64,000 nucleotides of DNA from Paenibacillus sp. J23TS9 (GCF_018403225.1 NZ_BOSG01000001.1:1240001-1304000), one strand, 5' to 3'; positions 1 to 9,191 are shown, counted from the stretch's first letter. A program made the numbers and translations. The notes: generated by a model not told the origin, from the letters alone.

Positions 1-118
1 CCCGGCGGGTACCGTTTTCGGAACACTTACCCTGGTTGGGGATGACTTTATTCAACTCAGAGAACCCGATGGAAGTATTGTTCTGATACCGCTGCGGAGT
101 GTATTGTCAATACTCTAA
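1..118 (+). CDS. DUF2642-like small protein, 3' end only
   Basis: Frame 2 is open from the window edge to a TAA at 116-118 and encodes about 38 residues (…FGTLTLVGDDFIQLREPDG…). The pattern of a short beta-rich segment with 'G.L..V..D.I.L....G' and hydrophobic ends resembles the YuzF/DUF2642 group of small Sm-like Bacillota proteins, some of them spore associated. The 5' end lies outside the window. The next gene starts 30 bases downstream with its own ribosome site and has a similar pattern, so the two may be a duplicated pair in one operon. Family assignment is by eye only. Confidence 0.45.
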   Translation, partial: PAGTVFGTLTLVGDDFIQLREPDGSIVLIPLRSVLSIL

Positions 119-147
119 TATTAAAAAAATGAGGAGGAATAAAGACC

Positions 148-348
148 ATGAATTTCTTGGAAGCTTTGAATACGTTTATGGGCAGGATGTCAGAAGTCGT
201 TCAGCCGGGGCAATTTTTACAGGGGAGATTGGCATCAGTCTCTAATGGCCTGGTCACTGTACAGCTTGTAAGCTCTAACTATATACCGACGACTCAGGAA
301 GTTACCGCAATAAGCGATAATATTACTTTCGTCCGAATTCTTCCATAG
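148..348 (+). CDS. small DUF2642-like protein
   Basis: 66-residue ORF with a good ribosome site (GAGGAGG, 9 bases before ATG). The second half (GRLASVSNGLVTVQLV… ending ITFVRILP) repeats the short beta-strand pattern of the truncated gene just upstream, suggesting a tandem pair of DUF2642/YuzF-like proteins. No signal peptide or membrane segment is visible. Such proteins are often linked to spore coat or sporulation in Bacillota, but nothing here proves that role. Function unknown. Confidence 0.55.
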   Translation: MNFLEALNTFMGRMSEVVQPGQFLQGRLASVSNGLVTVQLVSSNYIPTTQEVTAISDNITFVRILP

Positions 349-375
349 TACATGAACAGAATCAAACTTAGAAGC

Positions 376-1659
376 TTAGAAGTTCTGATCCAGCATCCAG
401 GAACTCCACTTTTTGAATTCCTGTGTATGGATATGCGTAATACTGCTGCTGCGGATCCGCCGGTTATATAGTGGGAGAGGGATGTAATGCAATGTTTCTG
501 TTTTTGCAAACCGGGCAAGTATTTCAATATCCTCGTACAATCTTCCATTCCAAGGTGCAGAAGTGTTCCAGCCGTTACCATCCTTAAGCGATTTGGTGAG
601 AAACATTCGGGGAGCAATCGCTAAGCCTTTTTCAAGAAGACCCTGATATGTGAGGGTGGGTGGAGAATTGACTCCCCGGTAGATGAGCTGTCCATTTAGG
701 CGCTCTGTCCATTCATGATGATCCGCATAGATTACATCAACGGGTTCCATACCGCAAGCTTCATCAGCAAGCTTCTGCAAGCAGTCCACAGTCAGCCAGT
801 CGTCAGCATCGAGCTCGAGCAGCCAGCTGCCCTTGATCTTCATTAGGGCTCTATTCAGGCATGCTGCTTTTCCTTGGTTATGTTCTTGGATCAAGCATTG
901 AATCCGCGGGTCTTTTTCAAGTGTGTTTAGAAGCGCTTGGGTTCCGTCGGTCGATCGGTCGTCAACGATAATAAGTTCCCAATTCTTATAAGATTGGGCG
1001 AGAACGGACCGGATAGCCCATGGCAAGTAGTTCGCATTATTATACGTACACAAAACGATGGATATTAATGGATTTAGTGTTTTATCCTGTTGGTGATCTC
1101 CTTGTGCGTAAAGATTCTTAAGCAGGAGCATCAATTCTTTTTTCTCTATGTCGTTGTTCTTCCAATGCAGGATGTCAGCCTTTGATGGTACGATCGTATC
1201 CGTTGTTACAAATAGCCATGAGTAAGAGTTCAGAAGCTGAAATTGCTTATCTATAAGTACATAAAGATCAAAGGGGAGATGGCTTCGTTCGGTAAAACCA
1301 TTATTGGGTTCTGCTATTACGTTAGCCGTACGCCATAAGATAGCGCCAACGCATTCAAACTTCTGTGATTCTTCGAAGTGTACTGCGGGAAGGGGTTGAA
1401 TAATGATCCCGGCCAAGTCATGCACCATTTCGGTCTGCCATTGCTGAAGCTGTTCTTTAAAAGCAGGTTTAATGGTATCGCCTGCATAAAAGGTAAGAAA
1501 AAATGGTTCATCATAGGTTGCTAAAATATCGTTTAATTTCGCAGCAGTATCCAGTACTGGCAGCCGCACGGGGGTTATTTCGGGAAGTGCGTCCCGAAGA
1601 GAAAGTTCGGTTTGGAGCGCATTCAATTGGCTGCCTCTAGTGATAATAAATGCAATCAT
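376..1659 (-). CDS. family 2 glycosyltransferase with N-terminal extra domain
   Basis: 427-residue protein. Residues 1 to about 195 form a domain I do not recognise. A GT-A fold of family 2 begins near 197 (PLISIVLCTYNN), with the nucleotide-binding DDRSTDG at about 233-239 and the metal-binding DADD at about 283-287. It should transfer a sugar from a nucleotide-sugar donor, probably onto a surface glycan or protein; acceptor unknown. The frame is open to 1740, but the ATG at 1659 is preferred because GGAAGGGAG lies just upstream, while the earlier start has no ribosome site. No membrane segment is evident, so it is likely cytoplasmic. It stands alone between two convergent units. Confidence 0.8.
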   Translation of the reverse strand: MIAFIITRGSQLNALQTELSLRDALPEITPVRLPVLDTAAKLNDILATYDEPFFLTFYAGDTIKPAFKEQLQQWQTEMVHDLAGIIIQPLPAVHFEESQKFECVGAILWRTANVIAEPNNGFTERSHLPFDLYVLIDKQFQLLNSYSWLFVTTDTIVPSKADILHWKNNDIEKKELMLLLKNLYAQGDHQQDKTLNPLISIVLCTYNNANYLPWAIRSVLAQSYKNWELIIVDDRSTDGTQALLNTLEKDPRIQCLIQEHNQGKAACLNRALMKIKGSWLLELDADDWLTVDCLQKLADEACGMEPVDVIYADHHEWTERLNGQLIYRGVNSPPTLTYQGLLEKGLAIAPRMFLTKSLKDGNGWNTSAPWNGRLYEDIEILARFAKTETLHYIPLPLYNRRIRSSSITHIHTQEFKKWSSWMLDQNF

Positions 1660-1763
1660 ATAGCTACTCCCTTCCGTTGAATGCCTATAGAATGAGGTGT
1701 TACCCAATGACAGGGTATGCAGCATTTGCCTATGTGACACGAAGAGTTTCCTAATTCAAATAG

Positions 1764-1789
1764 AAAAAGCCGCATTTCTGCGGCTTTTT
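1764..1789 (-). terminator. Rho-independent terminator after queF
   Basis: Perfect hairpin of AAAAAGCCGCA and TGCGGCTTTTT with a TTTC loop. It lies about 30 bases past the queF stop and has a T-run on both strands. Confidence 0.85.
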
Positions 1790-1818
1790 CTGATGTACAC
1801 GGCTAACCAATCTTTGAC

Positions 1819-2316
1819 TTACCGGTTATCGATCTTCTCCGGATACAAGTCATGATTCATCAGACGCTGCTCGGCCATCTGTTCAAACTTGGTTCCGGGT
1901 TTTCCGTAGTTGCAGTAAGGATCGATGGAGATTCCGCCGCGCGGCGTGAATTTGCCCCACACCTCAATGTACCGTGGCTCCATCAGCTTGATCAGATCAT
2001 TCATGATGATATTCATGCAGTCCTCGTGGAAATCGCCGTGATTGCGGAAGCTGAAGAGATAGAGTTTCAGAGATTTGCTCTCCACCATCTTCACATCCGG
2101 AATGTAGCTGATATACAGCGTTGCGAAGTCCGGTTGGCCGGTGATCGGACATAGGCTCGTAAATTCCGGAAAGTTTAATTTCACAAAATAATCGCGGTAA
2201 GCATGTTTATTGTCAAAGCTCTCAAGCACCTCGGGTGCGTATTGAAATACATACGTAGTCCCTTGATTGCCGAGTAGCGTTAGATCTTTCATTTCTTCAA
2301 GTTGTCTGCCTGTCAT
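1819..2316 (-). CDS. queF: NADPH-dependent preQ0 reductase QueF
   Basis: Reduces the nitrile of 7-cyano-7-deazaguanine (preQ0) to the amine preQ1, the last free-base step before tRNA insertion. The 165-residue length fits the short (type I) QueF of Bacillota. The catalytic Cys56 ([11 protein letters not shown]) with Asp63, and the ESKSLK motif at 79-84 typical of the family, are all present. The frame is open upstream to 2406, but ATG 2316 follows AAAGGAGG and gives the family's usual N-terminus. Last gene of queC-queD-queE-queF, about 30 bases after queE and followed by a strong terminator. Confidence 0.95.
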   Translation of the reverse strand: MTGRQLEEMKDLTLLGNQGTTYVFQYAPEVLESFDNKHAYRDYFVKLNFPEFTSLCPITGQPDFATLYISYIPDVKMVESKSLKLYLFSFRNHGDFHEDCMNIIMNDLIKLMEPRYIEVWGKFTPRGGISIDPYCNYGKPGTKFEQMAEQRLMNHDLYPEKIDNR

Positions 2317-2347
2317 CTCGGAAAAATCCTCCTTTTGGTGGTTGGCG

Positions 2348-3106
2348 TTAGACGCCGCGTTTATTTCCCCATACCAGCGTATGTAGTTGCGGTAGTACCC
2401 GCACATTGTTTAACGCCTCGGACACCACAACCTTGTCGATCAGCGCCTCGTATTGCATGAGCAGTTCAGCAGCATGGCTTTCCTTGTCCATCCGTGCCAC
2501 ATCCGAGTTTCCTACCTGAAGATACATCGGTGCTGCGGGGTAGCGGCTGTGCACGGTTTTAGCGTAATCCAGATCCTGATCATCGAAAATGACGACCTTT
2601 AAACTATAGGCATAAGGTGCCGGGCGATTCTTCAGGCGATTTACAATCGCATCAAGTTTATTCCAGTCGGTCGTCATGCCAGAGCTCGGTGGTTTTGGGG
2701 ATACCGTCACTTCCTCAATATCCGCGAGCCAATCCTGCCAACGGGAGCCTTGCGTTTCCACAGCCATCCGTATGCCTGAAGCTTTCAGCAGCGATACGAG
2801 CGAAGAGAGCTGGGGGAGAAGCAGTGGATTTCCTCCCGAGATCGTTACATGTGAAAAGCGGTTTCCGCCTATACGCTGCAGTTCTGCCCAAACTTCATCG
2901 GCATTCATTTTCTGAATATCCTTGACGCCACTTCCATCCCAGGTAAAGGCGGAGTCACACCAAGAGCAGTGGTAGTCGCAGCCGGCAGTACGCACAAACA
3001 TTGTTTTTTGACCGATGACCATGCCTTCGCCTTGGACCGTGGGTCCGAATATTTCCAGAACCGGAATAGCTGGCATTGGCTTGATGGATGCCTTGAGCAT
3101 ATTCAT
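2348..3106 (-). CDS. queE: 7-carboxy-7-deazaguanine synthase QueE (radical SAM)
   Basis: Radical-SAM enzyme converting 6-carboxytetrahydropterin to 7-carboxy-7-deazaguanine with Mg2+ and S-adenosylmethionine. The [4Fe-4S] motif CX3CX2C is at Cys43, Cys47 and Cys50 (CDYHCSWC). '[11 protein letters not shown]' before it is a family hallmark, and 'SGGNPLL' follows. A GTG at 3118 is possible, but the ATG at 3106 overlaps the queD stop as ATGA, a typical translational-coupling arrangement, so I use it (252 residues). The product feeds QueC. Confidence 0.93.
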   Translation of the reverse strand: MNMLKASIKPMPAIPVLEIFGPTVQGEGMVIGQKTMFVRTAGCDYHCSWCDSAFTWDGSGVKDIQKMNADEVWAELQRIGGNRFSHVTISGGNPLLLPQLSSLVSLLKASGIRMAVETQGSRWQDWLADIEEVTVSPKPPSSGMTTDWNKLDAIVNRLKNRPAPYAYSLKVVIFDDQDLDYAKTVHSRYPAAPMYLQVGNSDVARMDKESHAAELLMQYEALIDKVVVSEALNNVRVLPQLHTLVWGNKRGV

Positions 3107-3594
3107 GATTCCACCCACTCCCGGCGGAACTCGGCATAACTGGTCGGTGTTTCATACAAGCGCACATATTCGGTACGCCCAGCCTCGATCAGATCTGCAA
3201 ATGGCTCCGAGGCTAGTGCCGATTCCATTTGCTCATATAGCCAAATCACCATATTTTCTGCCGTCGTATTCATAGGAGGAAGCGTCTCATTCAAATAACG
3301 GTGATCAAGGTAAGGCTCAATCCGCTGTTTCCATATGTCTTTAACCAGACCAAAGTCCGCTGCAATACCAATCTCATTCGGATAAGCGCTGATGCCAAAT
3401 ACAGCTTTATAGGTATGGCCGTGCAAATTTTTGCATTTGCCTTCATATGCATGCAGGTGATGAGCGGCGTCGAAGGTGAATTCTTTGCTGACCATAACGC
3501 GGTAATGTCGGTATTTCAAATCGGTCTTTTGAATGTCCGTACCCAGCTGCTGAAGATGTTCAACGATGCGGAATTCGCCTGGCGTCCGGGTCAT
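3103..3594 (-). CDS. queD: 6-carboxy-5,6,7,8-tetrahydropterin synthase QueD
   Basis: Converts dihydroneopterin triphosphate to 6-carboxytetrahydropterin, the first committed step of 7-deazaguanine synthesis. The zinc site is visible as AAHHLH near 43-48 and LHGH at 57-60, with the catalytic Cys54 in CKNLHGH. At 163 residues it is longer than many QueD proteins because of about 30 extra N-terminal residues. Its ATG overlaps the queC stop as ATGA (3591-3594), and its own stop overlaps queE, so the three genes are probably translationally coupled. Confidence 0.93.
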   Translation of the reverse strand: MTRTPGEFRIVEHLQQLGTDIQKTDLKYRHYRVMVSKEFTFDAAHHLHAYEGKCKNLHGHTYKAVFGISAYPNEIGIAADFGLVKDIWKQRIEPYLDHRYLNETLPPMNTTAENMVIWLYEQMESALASEPFADLIEAGRTEYVRLYETPTSYAEFRREWVES

Positions 3595-4259
3595 CGGTTG
3601 ATACCCAGTGCATGATTTTGGAGGAATAATTCCAGACCTTTACGGCGTAGCTCACAGGAAGGACAATCCCCGCACCCGTCACCAATAATGCCGTTATAAC
3701 AGGTCAAAGTACGTTCCCGTACGAATTCAAATGCGTTCAGTTCATGCGCCATAGCCCAGGTTTCGGCTTTATCCAGCCACATCAGCGGAGTATGGATCAC
3801 AAAATTATAGTCCATGGCCAAATTCAAAGTGACATTCAGCGATTTGACGAAGGAATCCCGGCAATCCGGATAACCGCTGAAATCCGTCTCGCAAACGCCT
3901 GTGACCAGATGCCTTGCACCGGAAACTTTAGCCAGAACGGCTGCAAAACTAAGAAATAAATGATTGCGTCCTTCGACAAATGTGCTTGGAAGCTCGCCTT
4001 CCTCCTGGGTAATTTCGATATCACTGCGGGTTAGCGCGTTCGGAGCGAGTTGATTGAGCAGACTCATATCAAGCACTGTGTTCTTCACGCCAAGTTCTTC
4101 CGAAATACTTCTAGCGCAGTCAATCTCAAGACTGTGGCGCTGACCGTAGTCAAACGTAACCGTCTCAACTTCACCAAACTGCTGCATTGCCCAGAACAGG
4201 CAGGTCGTGCTGTCTTGGCCGCCGCTGAATACGACAACCGCTTTTTCGTTTTTGAGCAT
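3591..4259 (-). CDS. queC: 7-cyano-7-deazaguanine synthase QueC
   Basis: ATP-dependent enzyme turning 7-carboxy-7-deazaguanine into preQ0. The PP-loop SGGQDST is at residues 12-18, and the C-terminal zinc cluster reads CGDCPSC with a further Cys upstream (LTCYNG). The frame stays open to 4544, but that stretch contains the riboswitch and leader. The ATG at 4259 follows GGAGAGG and gives the normal 222-residue length. First gene of the que operon, so the preQ1 riboswitch controls the whole set. Confidence 0.95.
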   Translation of the reverse strand: MLKNEKAVVVFSGGQDSTTCLFWAMQQFGEVETVTFDYGQRHSLEIDCARSISEELGVKNTVLDMSLLNQLAPNALTRSDIEITQEEGELPSTFVEGRNHLFLSFAAVLAKVSGARHLVTGVCETDFSGYPDCRDSFVKSLNVTLNLAMDYNFVIHTPLMWLDKAETWAMAHELNAFEFVRERTLTCYNGIIGDGCGDCPSCELRRKGLELFLQNHALGINR

Positions 4260-4345
4260 AAAAAAAACCTCTCCATCTTCAAAATGTGTTGTACAAGCGA
4301 AAACATCCGCTTCTACCTTCGAAGAGAGAGGGTTCATGAACTGTC

Positions 4346-4386
4346 CGTAAAAAAACAAGCCCGATCGGAAATAGACCTTAAAGGGC
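4346..4386 (-). terminator. possible terminator in the que leader (riboswitch expression platform)
   Basis: Directly after the aptamer, read on the minus strand, GCCC and GGGC can pair over a loop of about 20 bases and are followed by TTGTTTTTTT. The stem is only 4 bp, so this is a candidate expression platform, not a clear terminator. About 90 further bases separate it from queC. Confidence 0.4.
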
Positions 4387-4390
4387 AGTC

Positions 4391-4426
4391 TTAGTTTTTT
4401 ATAGAGGGAGTTCGCGAACCTCTCCC
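4391..4426 (-). promoter_or_regulatory. preQ1-I riboswitch aptamer
   Basis: Read on the minus strand this matches the preQ1-I consensus: AGAGGTTC opens stem P1, CCCTCT closes it, and the A-rich tail ATAAAAAACTAA follows to form the pseudoknot. It lies about 130 bases before queC, the gene set whose product it senses. preQ1 binding is expected to lower expression of queCDEF. Confidence 0.93.
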
Positions 4427-4484
4427 GGGCGGAATCAACCGCAGCCGGACTTTCTTCAATTGGCGCTTTTGTGGCGCAGGGCTC

Positions 4485-4512
4485 ATTATAACACAACTTT
4501 GGAAGAAGTGAA
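4485..4512 (-). promoter_or_regulatory. promoter of the que operon
   Basis: Minus strand: TTCACT, 16-base spacer, perfect TATAAT at 4490-4485. It is placed about 60 bases before the preQ1 aptamer, as expected for a riboswitch leader. Confidence 0.65.
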
Positions 4513-4562
4513 TACCTGCTGTTTTTTTCGGAAACAGATTTCATTTACCTATTATTAACTTG

Positions 4563-4608
4563 AAAACCCTTGAAACGAAGGCATTTGCCATACGATTCAA
4601 GGGTTCTT
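4563..4608 (-). terminator. terminator after the azoreductase gene
   Basis: A 10-bp stem AACCCTTGAA/TTCAAGGGTT with a loop of about 20 bases lies just past the azoR stop. The T-run is short (TTTT). Confidence 0.6.
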
Positions 4609-4637
4609 GTTAAAATTTATTCAACAGCGTTCCGTTA

Positions 4638-5279
4638 TTAAGCGTGCTGAAGCACCAATTTGTTGGCCACCTCAGTAACCTGACGGAGTCCTTCTTGAAT
4701 GAATGCTTCCGCTTTGTCGCGCTGTGCATTGTGTCCTTCGATAATAACTTCGCCGATAATTTCCATACCGAATACACCAGCGAAAACGTTGCGCATATAG
4801 TTGACAGCCATCTCCATTGGAGCAGCTTCCGGAGCGGAGTAGAACCCGCCGCGCGCGTTCAGGAAGATCGCTTTCTTGTCGGTCATCAGTTGAATCATGT
4901 TGCCTTCAGCATCGTATTTGAATGCAAAGCCTGCAGCATATACATAATCGATGAAAGTTTGAAGTTTAGCCGGAATGGTCAGGTTCCAGAGAGGGAATGC
5001 GAATACGACAACGTCAGCTGCAGTCAGAGCGTCCATTGCTTTTTGTTTGGCTGCCAAAATGCGGTTTTCCACGTCGGTCAATTCTCCGCCATTTTGCAAT
5101 TTGCCGAATGCATTGAACAGATCTTGTCCAAAGTAAGGTGTATCTTCGGCGAACACATCATATGTCGTTACATTCAGGTTTTCGGCGCCTTTAACGGCTT
5201 CCATGAATGTTTCGTACATTTTACTTGATATGGCCTCTGTTGCAGGCCGGTTATTTGCCTTTACGACTAATACGTTCAT
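4638..5279 (-). CDS. azoR: FMN-dependent NADH-azoreductase
   Basis: 213-residue flavodoxin-fold protein. It opens with MNVLVVKANNRPA; the FMN phosphate-binding segment and the PLWNLTIPAKLQTFIDYV stretch are characteristic of AzoR/AzoJ quinone and azo reductases. It probably detoxifies quinones by two-electron reduction with NADH in the cytoplasm. The frame is open to 5309, but ATG 5279 is preceded by TTGGAGG and matches the family start. It has its own terminator, and imperfect palindromes upstream suggest a dedicated regulator. Confidence 0.88.
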   Translation of the reverse strand: MNVLVVKANNRPATEAISSKMYETFMEAVKGAENLNVTTYDVFAEDTPYFGQDLFNAFGKLQNGGELTDVENRILAAKQKAMDALTAADVVVFAFPLWNLTIPAKLQTFIDYVYAAGFAFKYDAEGNMIQLMTDKKAIFLNARGGFYSAPEAAPMEMAVNYMRNVFAGVFGMEIIGEVIIEGHNAQRDKAEAFIQEGLRQVTEVANKLVLQHA

Positions 5280-5309
5280 GCTGTATTTTCCTCCAATGGT
5301 CGAACACAA

Positions 5310-5677
5310 AGGCGATGCGAAAAACCAAGTGAGAAACTGGCTATATGATCTCTTGTGTTGCGGCTCTAGTTAGTTTACACAACAACGAATGTTGTATAGT
5401 TGAATTGTAAGCAACTTTCGAAAATTCCGCAACCCTAAATAAATAACTTTCTAGATTGAGTTTTAAAGATTTTCACAAAATGTTTAAAATTTAGCGGGGA
5501 TAGGGAGGGAGGAACCTCCAGAAAGAACCACGAATGACGGGACAGACAACTGCTCTTCTGCGAATGCTTCTAGAAAGACCCGCGTGGCATGCTGCGTTTT
5601 CTTGTTGCACCGATGTGATATAGTAGATTCATAGATTCAAGAATTGCATTAGACATATAGAAAAGGGTGTAACACAC
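5310..5677. other. intergenic region between azoR and the HAD gene, with palindromes
   Basis: No gene seen. It holds the divergent upstream regions of azoR and the HAD gene. An imperfect inverted repeat ACAAC-N7-GTTGT at 5379-5395 is a plausible operator for azoR. A perfect GGAGGAACCTCC palindrome lies at 5508-5519. Neither can be assigned to a regulator. Confidence 0.35.
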
Positions 5678-6496
5678 ATGAAATACAAAATGATCGTTCT
5701 CGATTTAGATGATACGCTGCTTCAAGATGACCAGACCATTTCGCCGCGGACGAAAGAAGCTCTCATGAACGCTCAGAAGGAAGGCGTTAAGGTCGTATTG
5801 GCCTCGGGCCGCCCTACATTTGGCATGAAGGAAATTGCGAAAGAGCTGGAGCTGGAGAAATTCGGAAGCTTCATCCTTTCCTTTAACGGTGCTAAAATCA
5901 TCAACTGCCTTACAGGAGAGGAAATTTTCAGTAGTACGCTATCCGTAGATACGGTGCAAAAGCTGTTTGGGATCAGTCAACGGGAAGATCTGTCCATGCT
6001 GACGTACTTGGGAGATCATATCGTTACCGAAAATCGCAATGAATACACGGATATCGAATCGGGGTTGACGGGTATGAGCATCCGCGAGGTTGACAGCTTC
6101 GTTAAGGCAGTGAAAGAGCCGGTCGTCAAGGTGCTCATGGTGGATGCACCCGAAAAAGTGGCTGAGGCAGAGGAAAAGCTTCAGGTGGAACTGGCTGGAG
6201 AACTGAGCGTGATGCGCTCGAAGCCATTTTTTCTTGAATTTACGGAGGCGGGCGTGGACAAGGGGACGAGCCTGCACCAACTCATTCGCCATCTGGGGAT
6301 TCAGCAGGAGGAAGTGATCGCTATGGGCGACAGTTTCAATGATTTGGCGATGATCCGGTTTGCCGGACTTGGCGTAGCCATGGGAAATGCTCGTGAAGAG
6401 ATTAAGGATGCCGCCGATTACGTGACGGACACTAATATGAATGATGGCGTGGCGAAGGTGATCGAGCAGTTTGTACTTGCTTACCAGCAAGCATAA
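5678..6496 (+). CDS. HAD-superfamily hydrolase, Cof type
   Basis: 272-residue phosphatase of the HAD IIB (Cof/YidA) group. Motif I is at residues 9-13 (DLDDT), with Asp9 as nucleophile and Asp11 as acid/base. Motif II is in VLASGRP, the conserved Lys is in the SKPFFLEF region, and motif III is GDSFNDLAMI. The large cap between motifs II and III is of the C2 type. Substrates of such proteins are small phosphorylated sugars or cofactors; none can be named here. The ribosome site is weak but the ATG suits the family N-terminus. Confidence 0.85.
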   Translation: MKYKMIVLDLDDTLLQDDQTISPRTKEALMNAQKEGVKVVLASGRPTFGMKEIAKELELEKFGSFILSFNGAKIINCLTGEEIFSSTLSVDTVQKLFGISQREDLSMLTYLGDHIVTENRNEYTDIESGLTGMSIREVDSFVKAVKEPVVKVLMVDAPEKVAEAEEKLQVELAGELSVMRSKPFFLEFTEAGVDKGTSLHQLIRHLGIQQEEVIAMGDSFNDLAMIRFAGLGVAMGNAREEIKDAADYVTDTNMNDGVAKVIEQFVLAYQQA

Positions 6497-6644
6497 TCAA
6501 ATTGAACAGACAAGGCCGGGATGATCCGAGAGAGGGAGATTCCGGCCTATTTTGGGTTCCTGTTATGCATTGTCATTTTACGATTCATGCTGTGGGAGCC
6601 GTTACTTTGTTTCTTAGTGCGGATTCTTGGCATGCCGTAAGTCA

Positions 6645-6677
6645 AAAAAGGAACGCTCCGTTTGAGCGTCCCTTTTT
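6645..6677 (-). terminator. bidirectional terminator between the HAD gene and etfA
   Basis: Hairpin GGAACGCTC/GAGCGTCCC with flanking AAAAA and TTTTT. It sits just past the etfA stop and also faces the HAD gene. Confidence 0.85.
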
Positions 6678-6687
6678 GGTCATGGTC

Positions 6688-7665
6688 TTAAACAAGCACC
6701 TTGCGGAACTCCTGGGTAAGCAGGGGAACCACTTCGAACAGATCGCCAACAATACCGTAATCCGCCACTTTGAAGATCGGCGCTTCCGGATCCTTGTTGA
6801 TGGCAATGATGACCCGGGATTGGCTCATGCCGGCCAAATGCTGAATCGCTCCGCTGATGCCGCAGGCGATATAGATTTCTGGAGTTACCACTTTGCCGGT
6901 TTGGCCAATCTGCATCGAATAGTCGCAGTATCCGGCATCGCAGGCAGCACGGGAGGCGCCGACGGCTCCATGAAGAACATCTGCGAGCTCTTCAAGCGGT
7001 TTGAAGCCTTCCGCGCTCTTAACGCCGCGACCGCCGGATATTACGATTTTGGCTTCGGTTAGATCAACCTTACCTGAAGTTTTTCGGACAACATCTTTTA
7101 CAATGGAGCGTAAAGAAGCGGAGGGAGCATAATCCAGTTCTACAACTTCACCCGCGGAAGCAGCAGCTTCAGTTGGGTTGATATTATTCGGGCGGATGGT
7201 GACAACCTGAGCGCCACCTGTAAATTGCTTTTGCTCAAAAGCTTTGCCGGCGTACAGAGGACGGGTATAGATAACCTCGTCGGCATCGCCTTTCTCAATC
7301 GCTATCACATCAGATATTTGACCTGCACCGAGATGCGCCGCGATCGCCGGTCCCAAGTCGCGTCCCTGAGCGGTATGTCCAAGCATAACCACATCCGGTG
7401 TTACACGTTCGAAGACGCTTTTCATCACATTCAAATAGGTTTCTGGATTGTATATTTCTAGCTCGGGATGGTCAATTGAATAAATCTGTCCATCCACGTA
7501 ACCAGCAAGCTCCGAAGCTAGTTTAGTGGTTTGTGATCCGATCAAAACCGCGGCTGTACTGTCACCCTCTTGACATGCGATCGATACCGCCTGAAGCGCC
7601 TCCAACGTAACCTGACGCAAGCTTCCGTCGCGAACCTCAGCTACTACTACATACGTTTTACCCAT
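6688..7665 (-). CDS. etfA: electron transfer flavoprotein alpha subunit
   Basis: 325 residues, the normal length. The C-terminal FAD domain is clear: SGGRGV, GASRAACDAGY, QIGQTGKVV, Y.ACGISGA.QH and INKDPEAPIF. With EtfB it accepts electrons from acyl-CoA dehydrogenase (FadE in this window) and passes them to a membrane oxidoreductase, here most likely FadF. The start at 7665 follows AAGGGAGG. Third gene of fadR-etfB-etfA. The 110-base gap after etfB contains a small hairpin (7690-7708). Confidence 0.95.
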   Translation of the reverse strand: MGKTYVVVAEVRDGSLRQVTLEALQAVSIACQEGDSTAAVLIGSQTTKLASELAGYVDGQIYSIDHPELEIYNPETYLNVMKSVFERVTPDVVMLGHTAQGRDLGPAIAAHLGAGQISDVIAIEKGDADEVIYTRPLYAGKAFEQKQFTGGAQVVTIRPNNINPTEAAASAGEVVELDYAPSASLRSIVKDVVRKTSGKVDLTEAKIVISGGRGVKSAEGFKPLEELADVLHGAVGASRAACDAGYCDYSMQIGQTGKVVTPEIYIACGISGAIQHLAGMSQSRVIIAINKDPEAPIFKVADYGIVGDLFEVVPLLTQEFRKVLV

Positions 7666-7776
7666 TTCCAGATTCCTCCCTTATATGTCAGGACTCTCGC
7701 GAAGTCCTCATGAAGACCCATGAAATTATATGGCGTTCGAATGTCATTTCGTCATGCAGCTAATCCAGAACATTCG

Positions 7777-8544
7777 TTAAATCAGCTTGGCTTCCGTACG
7801 AAGCAGATTCACCAATTCAGCGGCTTGCTGAGCATGATCTCCTTGAAGGATACGTCCAGCCTCACGCTTCGGAGGAAGGGAGAGGGAGATGCGTTTGGTT
7901 TTTGCTGCTGCATCACTGACGCTAAGGGCAAGATCGCCAATGGCCATCCGATGGAAGGGTTTTTTCTTGGCTTTCATAATGCCAGGCAGGGAAGGGTATC
8001 GTGGTTCATTTAGGCCTTGCTGCGCCGTAAAGACAGCAGGAAGGGAGACTTCCACGGTTTCCGTGTCTCCTTCCGCGTCACGATCGACCACGGCTTGTTG
8101 CCCGTTAATTGCGAGCTTGGTAATCGAGGAAGTATGCGGAATATCCAGCAGCTGCGCCAGTCTAACCGCGACCTGTCCGCCGCCGCTATCCACAGAGAAG
8201 TTGCCGCCAAGAATTAGATCATAAGACTGTTGACCAAGATAGGCCGCAAGTAGCCGGGAAACCGTATACTCGTCGGTCGCCAAGCCGTCATTACTGATCA
8301 GAACAGCTTCGTCCGCACCCATCGCGAGTGCTGTCCGGAGAGCTTCTGCCGTACGGTCTGGGCCCACGCCAACCACGGTAATGGTGCCGCCATGCTGATC
8401 TCTTTGAAGCAGTGCTTCCTCTACAGCATACTCGTCGTAAGGATTCATGACATATTTCACGCCGTCATCGGAGATTTCTCCATTGTTAATGACGATTCTT
8501 TCCTCAGTATCGAAGGTTTGCTTCAGCAGTACAAAGATATTCAT
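7777..8544 (-). CDS. etfB: electron transfer flavoprotein beta subunit
   Basis: 255-residue ETF beta, with the MNIFVLLKQTFDTEERI start and the AMP-binding region (GADEAVLI.., GGNFSVDSGGGQV). It partners EtfA in the soluble ETF dimer carrying electrons from beta-oxidation. ATG 8544 is chosen over the frame start at 8562 because GAGAGGAG lies 7 bases before it. It follows fadR by 34 bases, as in the Bacillus subtilis fadR-fadB-etfB-etfA operon, though the fadB gene is missing here. Confidence 0.94.
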   Translation of the reverse strand: MNIFVLLKQTFDTEERIVINNGEISDDGVKYVMNPYDEYAVEEALLQRDQHGGTITVVGVGPDRTAEALRTALAMGADEAVLISNDGLATDEYTVSRLLAAYLGQQSYDLILGGNFSVDSGGGQVAVRLAQLLDIPHTSSITKLAINGQQAVVDRDAEGDTETVEVSLPAVFTAQQGLNEPRYPSLPGIMKAKKKPFHRMAIGDLALSVSDAAAKTKRISLSLPPKREAGRILQGDHAQQAAELVNLLRTEAKLI

Positions 8545-8578
8545 GTGGCAAGCTCCTCTCAATTCAATGGATTGGAAA

Positions 8579-9160
8579 TTACTTCAGGCCTTTCAAGAAA
8601 AATTCAACCGTCTTGTCGACCTGTCCGGATAGCGAATACTTCCGGTCCGAGATCAGCCAAGAGGTGACTACCTCATCCATGGCGCCAAAAATCAGCAGCC
8701 GCGTTAGCTTCACATCGAGATTCTGGCGGAAGGACCCCTCCGACATGCCTCTTTCTACAATATGCTCAATCAGCTGGATATAAGGCTTTACTACAAGACC
8801 AATGGCCTTGCGAAGCTCCAGCGAGCTTTGCCTCAATTCAATCTGGGTAACATACGCGAGGTTCACATTGTTCTCCAGCTCTGTAAAATGGATTTCACAA
8901 ACCTTATGCAGCGCATCATCCGCCGAGTTGGTTTCCTTTACGCTGCTATGGAACATCGCGACGAGATTTCCAAGCCGCTCCTGAAACAGGGAAATAAGGA
9001 TATCTTCCTTGTTTTTAAAATATAGATATATGGTACCGTCTGCTACACCAGCCTCCTTTGCGATTTTGGAAATCTGGGAGCCGTGAAACCCGTTCTCCGC
9101 AATGACTTTTAATGCTGCATCCAAAATTAACTCATATTTTTCCATTTTTCTACTTGTCAT
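8579..9160 (-). CDS. fadR: TetR-family fatty-acid degradation regulator FadR
   Basis: 193-residue TetR protein. The N-terminal helix-turn-helix (SQISKIAKEAGVADGTIYLY) and the following FKNKEDIL are almost as in Bacillus subtilis FadR (YsiA), and the C-terminal ligand domain retains the ELRQSSLELR motif. It represses beta-oxidation genes and is released by long-chain acyl-CoA. ATG 9160 is chosen over the frame start at 9202 because GGGGTGG precedes it and the earlier start would lie in the operator. A matching FadR box lies upstream, so autorepression is likely. Confidence 0.92.
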   Translation of the reverse strand: MTSRKMEKYELILDAALKVIAENGFHGSQISKIAKEAGVADGTIYLYFKNKEDILISLFQERLGNLVAMFHSSVKETNSADDALHKVCEIHFTELENNVNLAYVTQIELRQSSLELRKAIGLVVKPYIQLIEHIVERGMSEGSFRQNLDVKLTRLLIFGAMDEVVTSWLISDRKYSLSGQVDKTVEFFLKGLK

Positions 9161-9191
9161 CAAGCCACCCCAGTGATAGAATTCAATTAAC

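Noticed and set aside
6502..7062. 186-aa plus-strand ORF
   Set aside because: Antisense to etfA, no ribosome site, composition of a shadow frame.
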